Shown here: in pieces, positions 1 to 9,100 of the stretch
How the letters are laid out: each line of letters starts with the position of its first letter
Numbering within the stretch: position 1 is the first letter of the stretch
Assembly (NCBI RefSeq): GCF_013085345.1
Contig: NZ_JABFAJ010000001.1
Span: 1 to 64,000, forward strand
Length of the DNA stretch: 64,000 nucleotides
Origin: Isoptericola sediminis
Lineage (GTDB): Bacteria; Actinomycetota; Actinomycetes; Actinomycetales; Cellulomonadaceae
Reading direction: 5' to 3'
The notes under the pieces: generated by a model
Told to the model about the DNA's origin: nothing
Database searches by the model: none
Seen by the model: the letters and a program-made list of their open reading frames with translations, nothing else
Position numbers and translations under genes: made by a program

Positions 1-38
1 ACGCCGGGTGGTGGTCCCGCGGGACCACCACCCGGCGT
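1..38. terminator. Perfect 38-bp palindrome, probable terminator of the aquaporin gene
   Basis: The first 38 bases read the same on both strands, so the RNA can fold into a hairpin of about 17 bp with a tiny GC loop. It lies 24 bases past the stop codon of the minus-strand aquaporin gene. No T-run is visible because the window ends here, so terminator function is inferred from position. Confidence 0.7.
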
Positions 39-61
39 TCGTCGTGGCGGGGGACGTCGGC

Positions 62-1147
62 TCAGGACGTCTTCGAGGAGTCCGTGCCGTCGTCGTCGGT
101 GTCGTCGGTGGCGTCCGTGTCGGTCGCGTCCTTGTCGGCGGTGTTCGTGCCGGTCGCCTTCTCGTCGGTCGTGGTCTCGTCCGACGCGGTCTCGTCCGAC
201 GGGACGTCCGTGCCGGCGGTGGACCGCTCGGGGGTCACGGCGTCCTCGGTCGTCACCGCTGCCGCCGTGGCGGAGGCGACCGCCGCGGCGGCAGCGGCCT
301 CGGTGGTGCCCGCGGCGGTGCCGGGCTGCTCGCCCCAGCCCTCGACCGGCGTCGTCGTGCCCATGGGGGCGAACGCCCGCGCGAAGAGCGCGGCGAGGGC
401 CGCGCCGACGAGCGGGGCCACCAGGAACAGCCACAGCTGGCCGAAGCCGCCGCTCGCGGTCCAGGCGTCGGGGGAGATCACGGAGGCCAGGGACCGGGCC
501 GGGTTCAGCCCGGTGTTCGTGACCAGCCAGGACACGATGTGCAGCGCGGTGAGCGTGAGGCCGATGACAACTGCCGGGTAGGTGATCTTGGCGCGCACGT
601 TCGTCACGCCGAGGATCACGCCGACGAAGATCGCGGCGATGACCACCTCGACGATCGCGGCGGTGCCCAGGTCGAAGGTCACCTGGCCCTGGGACAGCTG
701 CGCCAGCGGCGACTGGTCGCCGTATCCGTTGGCGGTGTCGGCGAGGACGGCACCGACGTTCGCCGCGCCGATCGCCGCCGGGAAGGTGCTCGGGACGATG
801 AGCAGCAGCAGCGCACCGGCGGCTGCGCCGCCGACGAGCTGGGCCACCCAGTACGGCAGCAGGTCGACCCACCGGGACCGTCCGGCCAGGGTGAGACCGA
901 AGGTCACGGCCGGGTTGAAGTGCCCGCCGGACAGGTGGCCGACGGCAGCGATGACCGCCATGAGGGAGATACCGGCGGCGAGGGCGATCGGGATGATCGA
1001 TCCCTGGTTGACGAAGTTGAAGGTCGCCGTGCCGAGGATCGCGAGGACCAGGACGAAGGTGCCGAAGGCCTCCGCGGTCATGCGGGTGAAGAGTCGGGCA
1101 CGTGGCGTCGTCCCGACGTCCGGTGCTGTCACGGTCTGCGCGGCCAT
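62..1147 (-). CDS. MIP-family channel, aquaporin (AqpZ-like)
   Basis: Membrane channel of the major intrinsic protein family, expected to carry water across the cytoplasmic membrane. The 361-residue product has six hydrophobic segments and both NPA boxes: FNPAVT at about 77-82 and LNPARS at 214-219. The second box is followed by S-L rather than the R-D of glycerol facilitators, which favours a water channel. After about residue 265 comes an unusual tail of nearly 95 residues: an alanine-rich stretch, then Thr/Asp/Glu-rich low complexity, probably disordered in the cytoplasm. The start is the ATG at 1147, with AAAGGA about 8 nt upstream. A longer in-frame reading to 1315 has no ribosome site and would start with non-family sequence. 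It is divergent from mdh; the 206 bases between them hold both promoters. Confidence 0.9.
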   Translation of the reverse strand: MAAQTVTAPDVGTTPRARLFTRMTAEAFGTFVLVLAILGTATFNFVNQGSIIPIALAAGISLMAVIAAVGHLSGGHFNPAVTFGLTLAGRSRWVDLLPYWVAQLVGGAAAGALLLLIVPSTFPAAIGAANVGAVLADTANGYGDQSPLAQLSQGQVTFDLGTAAIVEVVIAAIFVGVILGVTNVRAKITYPAVVIGLTLTALHIVSWLVTNTGLNPARSLASVISPDAWTASGGFGQLWLFLVAPLVGAALAALFARAFAPMGTTTPVEGWGEQPGTAAGTTEAAAAAAVASATAAAVTTEDAVTPERSTAGTDVPSDETASDETTTDEKATGTNTADKDATDTDATDDTDDDGTDSSKTS

Positions 1148-1236
1148 GGAGGTGTCCTTTGCTCGTGTCGAGAAGTGTGCGGGCGCCGCCCGGGGCGCCG
1201 CGGCGATGCTGGCAGCGGTCCCTGAGCGCGACCTGA

Positions 1237-2340
<1,104 letters not shown>

Positions 2341-2477
2341 CGGGTCGTCCCGTCGGTCGGCCCGCCGGGACCCGGCCTCGTCCCCTCCCGCGGTGGGCCG
2401 GGGCCTGGCGGCGCGTCCGCGCCGGTGCCGGCGGAAAAGGAGTCGAGCGGCGCCCGACGGCGGCCTAGCCTCGAGGA

Positions 2478-5400
2478 GTGATCGAGCTCTCCGCGCCGCC
2501 GGCGCGTCCCACGACCGTCGCCCAGGACCCGGCGCGACGCCTCGACTGGCGACGCCTGCGCGGCCCCGTGAGCGCGCTGGCCCTCGGTGCGCTGGCCGTC
2601 GGCACGGTCGGCACGGCGCTCGGGACCGTCGTCGCCGGCGGTCTCGCCGAGGACCCGACCACGACGGGCGTCCTGTTGCTCGCGCTCTGCCTGATGGGCG
2701 GAGCCCTGCTCGACGCGGCCGGCCAGGTCGCGTGGGCCGGCGTCGTCGACCGGGCCGAGGGCCGGCTGCGTCGCGACCTGCTCACCGCCGCCCTGCACCA
2801 GCCGCTCGGCGTCCTCACCGAGCAGGCCGTCGGGGAGATCCTCGACCGGGTCGACGACGACACCCACTCGGTCGGAGGCCTCGCCCGCCGCCAGCTGTGG
2901 GGGATGGGGCGCACCGTCGTCGGCGTCGGGCCCATCTGGGTCGTGGCGACCCTCACCTGGTGGCCGGCGGGCGTGCTGTTCCCGCTGCTCGGGGCCGTGA
3001 CGTGGTGGACCGTCCGACCGCTGCTGGGCGAGATCGCACGGCGCAAGGTCGTCGAGGAACGGGCCTGGACGGACCAGGCGGCCGTCCTCGAGGAGGGCGT
3101 GGCGGCCCGGGACGACCTGCGGACCGCCGGCGGGCAGGGCTTCGCGCTGCGGCGCCTGGCGGAGATGTCCGCCCGGGTGCACCGCGCGCTGCTCGCGGTG
3201 GTCCGGGTCGAGATCCGGCTCATGGCCCGGGCGGGCGTGCTGCTGCACGCCCTGCTGGCCGGTGTCGTCGTGGCCGGGGTCGCCCTGGCGGTCACCGGCA
3301 GCATGCCGGTGGACCGCCTGGTCACGCTGTTCCTGGCCACCTCGCTGTTCGTCGGGCAGGTCGACCGTCTCGCCCAGCACCTGCCCGACCTGCAGGAGGG
3401 GCTCGGCGCGGTCGTGCGCATCCGCCAGCTCCTGGACAGCGAGCCGGAGCCGGTCGGCGGCGCGACGCTGCCCGACCGCCCGCTCGACATCGAGGTGCGG
3501 GGGCTGCGGTTCGCCTACGACGAGGGCACGTTCGCGCTGCGCGACGTCTCGCTGTCCGTGGCGGCCGGGCAGACGGTCGCGTTCGTGGGGCGCACCGGGT
3601 CGGGCAAGACGACCCTGGCCTCGCTGCTGTCCCGGGCGGTGGAGCCACCGCCGGGTACCGTGTTCCTCGGCGGTGTCGACGTGCGCGACGCGGACCTGCA
3701 GCACCTGCGCGGCGCCGTCGGCGTGGTGACCCAGCGCACGGAGATCCTCGCCGGGACGCTGGCGCAGAACATCACCCTGTTCGCCGACCTGCCCCGCACG
3801 GACGTCGAGGCCGCCGTGCACGAGCTCGGGCTGGACGACTGGGTGACCGGGCTGCCCGACGGGCTGGACACCCTGCTCGGTCCCGGCGGGACGTCCCTGT
3901 CGGCGGGGGAGGAGCAGCTCGTCGCGTTCGCCCGACTGCTCGTGCGGGACGTGCGACTCGTGGTGCTCGACGAGGCGACCGCCCGGATGGACCCGCACAC
4001 GGAGGCCCGCGTCGTCGCGGCCTCCCACCGGCTGCTCGCCGGACGGACGGGTGTGGTGGTCGCGCACCGGCTCGGGACGGTGCGCCGCGCCCACCGCGTC
4101 GTGGTGCTCGACCACGGACGGGTCGTCCAGCAGGGGCTGCGCGCCGACCTGGTGCGCCAGGAGGGGCCGTTCCGCGACCTGCTCGCAGCCGGGGGAGCCA
4201 CCGGGGACGACGTGCTCATCGACGGCGACCCCGGCGAGCCCGTGCCGCACGCCGCCGACGACGTCCCGTCGGCCGACGGGTCCGCCGGCGCGACGTCCGG
4301 CAGCATCGGAGGTCGGCGCCGCGTCGGGGAACCGCCGACCCACGCCGAGCCCGGTCGTGGGCCCGGCCTGGCCCGCAGCGTGCTGCACGCGCTGGTGACC
4401 CGGCCCCGCTGGGGTCTCGCGGCGACCGGCCTGTTCCTGCTGAGCGTGCTGTTCGCGGCGCAGGGCGCGCTCGCCGGGTTCCTGTGGGGCCGCGCGGTGG
4501 AGACGGTGGCCGCGGGCGGGACGCCCGTGGCCGAGACGGCGGGTCTCGTGGCGATGCTCCTCGCCGCGCCCCTGTGCCTGGCGGCGGCCGTGCGGCTGTA
4601 CCCGTCGTGGTGGATCGAGATCATGCTGCGGGTGCGCGTCGCGGTGCTGGTGGGGCAGACGCGCCGGCACCGGCTGCGGCGTTCGCCGGCGGGCGAGGTG
4701 GTCGCCCGCGCGCTCGACGCCGACCGGTTCGTCCTCTACGTCGACCGCTGGGTGGACTTCCTCAACGGCCTGGTCGTCGTGCTGGTCACCTGGGCCGTCA
4801 GCCGCGAGCCGCTGGCCGGCCTGGTGCTGCTCGCCGTCATGGTGACGACCGCCGCCTGCGCGCTCGCGGGGCGGCCGGTGGCGGGGCGGACGGCGACGCG
4901 GTCCGCGGAGGCGCGGGCGGGCTTCGGGCGCGCCCTGGTCTCGGCGCTGGACGCGGCGCGCACCGTGAAGCTCGCGGCGCGGACCCCCCACGTGCACCGT
5001 CACCTGGACCAGGTCGACGCCGGCCGGGTCGGGGCGGCGATCCGCGAGCACCGTGTCCAGGCCGTGCTGGACGGCATCCCGACGGTCATGGTGCAGGCGG
5101 GCGTCGTGACGGCGTGGGTGCTGCTGCTCACCGGCACCTGGGACCTGGCGACGACGTTGCTCGTCACCGCTGCCGTGAGCGGGTTCCAGTACTTCGGCGT
5201 GGTCGCCGGCGCGGTGATCACCGAGGCGCCCGGCACCCGGGCCTGGCTCCGGGCGACCCAGGCGTTCGCGGGCGGCGCGGACCTCACCCGGCTGCCCGAG
5301 GGCGTCGACCTGTTCGACGGCACCGCGCCGTCGCCCGTTCCCGCGTCGCCGCCGACGGCGCCGTTCGACCGGCTCGAGCTGAGTGGGCTGGAGGCGGTGC

Positions 5401-6044
5401 ACGACGACGGCACGATCGGCGTGACGGGCGTGGACCTGCAGGTCGAGCGGGGCGAGCTGGTGCTGCTGCTCGGGCAGGTCGGGTCGGGCAAGTCCAGCCT
5501 GCTGTCCGCCGCGGCGGGGCTCATGGCGCACCGGGGCGACGTGCGGTGGAACGGCGAGGTCGTCACCGACGCCGAGACGTTCCTGCGCCCGGCCCGGGTG
5601 GCGCACGTGGCGCAGGTGCCGCGGGTGCTGTCGGGGACGTTCGCCGAGAACGTCACGCTGGACCACGCGCGCGACGTCGTGGGGCCGGTGGACGTCGCCC
5701 GGCTGGCGCCGGACGTCGCCGACGCCGGAGGCGCGGACGCGGTGGTCGGGCACCGCGGGGTGCGGCTCTCGGGCGGGCAGGTGCAGCGCCTGGCCCTGGC
5801 ACGGGCGTTGGCCACCGGGTCCGAGGTGCTGCTGGCCGACGACGTCTCGAGCGCCCTCGACGCGGCGACGGAGGTCGAGCTGTGGGCGGCGCTGCGCGCG
5901 CAGGGTCTGACGGTGATCGGTTCGACGTCGAAGAGAGCGGCGCTGGCGCGGGCGGACCGGGTCGTGGTGCTGGTCGAGGGACGGGTCGCCGAGGTGGGGC
6001 CGTGGTCGGCGCTGGAGCGGCGCTGGGGACACCTGGCGGGGTGA
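2478..6044 (+). CDS. Fused two-half ABC exporter (TMD-NBD-TMD-NBD)
   Basis: A single 1188-residue chain holding two ABC exporter halves, each a transmembrane domain followed by a nucleotide-binding domain; most relatives are two separate genes forming a heterodimer. NBD1 has Walker A GRTGSGKTT (about 371-379), signature LSAGEEQ (about 474) and Walker B with Glu (VVLDEAT), and keeps the switch His (VVAHRLG). NBD2 has Walker A GQVGSGKSS (about 999-1007) and signature LSGGQVQ (about 1096), but Walker B ends LLADD, with Asp in place of catalytic Glu, and the H-loop reads IGSTSK with no His. One ATP site is therefore degenerate, as in heterodimeric exporters. A linker of about 60 residues, rich in D, G and P, joins the halves near 570-630. 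The substrate is unknown; drug or lipid-like export is the family norm. The start is GTG 2478, 6 nt after a TAGCCT -10 box (2466-2471), so it is probably leaderless. Confidence 0.92.
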   Translation: MIELSAPPARPTTVAQDPARRLDWRRLRGPVSALALGALAVGTVGTALGTVVAGGLAEDPTTTGVLLLALCLMGGALLDAAGQVAWAGVVDRAEGRLRRDLLTAALHQPLGVLTEQAVGEILDRVDDDTHSVGGLARRQLWGMGRTVVGVGPIWVVATLTWWPAGVLFPLLGAVTWWTVRPLLGEIARRKVVEERAWTDQAAVLEEGVAARDDLRTAGGQGFALRRLAEMSARVHRALLAVVRVEIRLMARAGVLLHALLAGVVVAGVALAVTGSMPVDRLVTLFLATSLFVGQVDRLAQHLPDLQEGLGAVVRIRQLLDSEPEPVGGATLPDRPLDIEVRGLRFAYDEGTFALRDVSLSVAAGQTVAFVGRTGSGKTTLASLLSRAVEPPPGTVFLGGVDVRDADLQHLRGAVGVVTQRTEILAGTLAQNITLFADLPRTDVEAAVHELGLDDWVTGLPDGLDTLLGPGGTSLSAGEEQLVAFARLLVRDVRLVVLDEATARMDPHTEARVVAASHRLLAGRTGVVVAHRLGTVRRAHRVVVLDHGRVVQQGLRADLVRQEGPFRDLLAAGGATGDDVLIDGDPGEPVPHAADDVPSADGSAGATSGSIGGRRRVGEPPTHAEPGRGPGLARSVLHALVTRPRWGLAATGLFLLSVLFAAQGALAGFLWGRAVETVAAGGTPVAETAGLVAMLLAAPLCLAAAVRLYPSWWIEIMLRVRVAVLVGQTRRHRLRRSPAGEVVARALDADRFVLYVDRWVDFLNGLVVVLVTWAVSREPLAGLVLLAVMVTTAACALAGRPVAGRTATRSAEARAGFGRALVSALDAARTVKLAARTPHVHRHLDQVDAGRVGAAIREHRVQAVLDGIPTVMVQAGVVTAWVLLLTGTWDLATTLLVTAAVSGFQYFGVVAGAVITEAPGTRAWLRATQAFAGGADLTRLPEGVDLFDGTAPSPVPASPPTAPFDRLELSGLEAVHDDGTIGVTGVDLQVERGELVLLLGQVGSGKSSLLSAAAGLMAHRGDVRWNGEVVTDAETFLRPARVAHVAQVPRVLSGTFAENVTLDHARDVVGPVDVARLAPDVADAGGADAVVGHRGVRLSGGQVQRLALARALATGSEVLLADDVSSALDAATEVELWAALRAQGLTVIGSTSKRAALARADRVVVLVEGRVAEVGPWSALERRWGHLAG

Positions 6045-6050
6045 GGGCCG

Positions 6051-6083
6051 ACCGTTGCTGCAAAGTTGCAGCAACGGTACAGT
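6051..6083 (+). promoter_or_regulatory. Promoter and palindromic operator of the amylopullulanase gene
   Basis: A 13-bp perfect inverted repeat (arms 6051-6063 and 6066-6078, spacer AG) with half-site TTGCAGCAAC overlaps a good promoter: -35 TTGCTG (6055-6060), 17-bp spacer, -10 TACAGT (6078-6083). Binding here would block RNA polymerase. Streptomyces amylase and maltose genes carry TTGCAG/TTGCAA-type sites bound by the LacI-family regulator MalR, so a MalR-like repressor is the natural candidate. That link is inference; no malR gene is in the window. Confidence 0.75.
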
Positions 6084-6130
6084 CCTCCGCAGGTCGCGAT
6101 CGACGCGCCCGGTCGACGAAGGAGTCCTCC

Positions 6131-9100
6131 ATGGCCCGTGCCCCCCGCCCACCAGCGCCACGACGCGCCGTCGCCACGCTGGCGGCGCTCGCCGTGGCCG
6201 TCCCCGCCGTGGCCGGCGGGCTGGCGCTCGCGGGGGTTCCCGCGGCCAGCGCCGCCGACCGGTCCGTCGCTCTCGTCGGTGACCTGCAGTCCGAGCTGGG
6301 CTGCGGCGCCGACTGGGACCCGGCGTGCGACGCCACCGAGCTCGCGCCCGTCGGCGACGGCACCTATGCGGCTGAGTTCGACGTCCCCGCCGGCACCTAC
6401 GAGTACAAGGTCGCGATCGACGACTCCTGGGACGAGGCCTACGGTCGCGACGGCGGCGGCGACAACGCCCCCCTCGTGCTCGGCGGCGACACCCGCCTGC
6501 GCGTCACCTACGACGACGCCACGAACCTGACCGCGCTGACCCCGCTCGGCCTCGCCGGGGAGTACGACGCCGCCACGGACGACGCGCTCGTCGCGGCACC
6601 GGCCCGCCAGGCCGGCGGCGACGAGCAGTTCTACTTCGTCATGACCGACCGGTTCGCCAACGGCGACACCGCCAACGACACCGCCGGGCTCGGCGACGAC
6701 CCGCTGGTGTCCGGGTTCGACCCGACGAACAAGGGCTTCTACCAGGGCGGCGACCTGGCCGGCCTGCACGACAACCTCGACTACGTCGAGGGGCTCGGCA
6801 CCACCGCCATCTGGCTCACGCCGTCGTTCAAGAACCGCCCCGTCCAGGGCAGCGGCGACGACGTCAGCGCCGGGTACCACGGGTACTGGATCACCGACTT
6901 CACCCAGATCGACCCGCACCTGGGCACCAACGCGGAGCTCGAGGCGCTCATCGCCGACGCCCACTCCCGTGGCATCAAGGTGTACTTCGACATCATCACC
7001 AACCACACGGCCGACGTCGTCGACTACGCCGAGGGCGAGTACTCCTACATCGACCAGGCCACCTCGCCGTACACCGACGCCGCCGGGAACACCTTCGACC
7101 CGGCCGACTACGCCGGCACGGGCGACTTCCCCGAGCTCGACGCCGCGACGTCGTTCCCCTACACCCCGGTGGTCGCCGACGCCGACGCCGAGGTCAAGGT
7201 GCCGGCCTGGCTCAACGACTCGACGCTGTACCACAACCGCGGCAACTCGACCTGGAGCGGGGAGTCCGTCACCTACGGCGACTTCGCCGGCCTGGACGAC
7301 CTCATGACCGAGCACCCGACCGTGGTGAACGGGTTCGTCGAGGTGTACCAGGACTGGGTCGACCTCGGCATCGACGGGTTCCGCATCGACACCGTCAAGC
7401 ACGTCAACCGTGAGTTCTGGGACACCTGGACCACCGAGGTCCTCGACTACGCCCACGCCGCCGGCAAGGACGAGTTCTTCATGTTCGGCGAGGTGTACGA
7501 CGCCGACCCGAAGCTGCTCTCGCCGTACGTGCGCGAGACCGACATGAGCTCCGTGCTCGACTTCGCCTTCCAGGCCTCGGCCACCAGCTACGCCAGCGGC
7601 AACAGCGCGAAGGGACTCGCCGGGATGTTCGCCGGTGATGACCGCTACACGACGCCGGACACCTCCGCGGCCGCGCTGCCGACCTTCCTCGGCAACCACG
7701 ACATGGGCCGCGTCGGCTACATGCTGAACAGCACCGACGACCCGCTGGCGCGTGACGAGCTCGCCCACGAGCTGATGTACCTCACGCGGGGCCAGCCGGT
7801 CGTCTACTACGGCGACGAGCAGGGCTTCGCCGGCACAGGCGGGGACAAGGACGCCCGCCAGACGCTGTTCGCCACGCAGGTGGACTCCTACGCGAACCAG
7901 GAGCTGGTCACCGGCGAGACCGCCGGGAGCCAGGACCGCTACGACACCGACGCCCCGCTGTACTCGCTCATCGCCGACCTGTCGGCGCTGCGCGAGAGCA
8001 CGCCGGCACTGGGACAGGGTGCGCAGATCGAGCGTCACGTCGCCGACGGCGGCGGGATCTACGCGACCAGTCGCGTGGACCGGGACGAGAAGGTCGAGCA
8101 CCTCGTGGCGCTGAACAACGCCTCCGAGGAGCGCACGGCCACCTTCGCCACCCTCACCCCGGGCGCCACGTACAGCGCGCTGTACGGGGAGACCGGTGAG
8201 GTCACGGCCGACGCCTCCGGCGAGGTCACGGTGACCGTCCCGGCGACCTCCGCCGTCGTGCTGGTCGCCGACCGCACGGTCGGTGCCGACACCTCGGGTG
8301 ACATCAGGCTTGAGGTCCCGGCCGCCGGCGCCGCCGTGTCCGGTGACGCCCCGGTGCGGGCCGCGATCGACGACGCCTGGGCGGAGACCTCCTTCGCGTG
8401 GCGCGAGGTCGGCACCACCGACTGGCAGCCGCTCGGCACCGCCGAGGACACGACTCCGCGGGTCTTCCACACCACGGCCGGGCTGCCCGAGGGCACCCTG
8501 GTCGAGTACCGCGCGGTGACCGTCGACGCCGACGGCGACCGTGCCGCGGCCTCGACGTTCGCCTCGGTGGGCGTCGACGTCTCCGGGACCGCCGGCGAGG
8601 AGGAGCCCCCGAGCGACATCGACATGGTGACCGTGCCCGGCAACCACAACAGCGAGATGGGCTGCGCCGGGGACTGGACGCCGGACTGCGAGAACGCCCG
8701 CCTCACCGAGCGCGCCGACGGCGTGTTCGAGGGCACGTTCGACCTGCCGGCCGGTGACTACGAGTACAAGGTCGCGATCAACGGGTCGTGGGACCTCAAC
8801 TACGGTGCCGGGGGCGAGCAGAACGGCGCCAACGCCTCGTACAGCCACGACGGCGGCGAGATCACCTTCTACTGGGACCCGGTGAGCAAGGACTTCTCCT
8901 CGACCGCCCAGGGCCCGATCGTCACGCTGCCCGGTTCCTACCAGGACGAGGCCGGCTGCCCCGGCGACTGGCAGCCCGAGTGCCTCGCGACCTGGGCCAA
9001 GGACCCGGACGGCGACGGCGTCTACACCTGGTCCACCGACGCCCTGCCGGGCGGTGCCTACGAGGTCAAGGTGGCCCACGGCATGAGCTGGGACGAGAAC

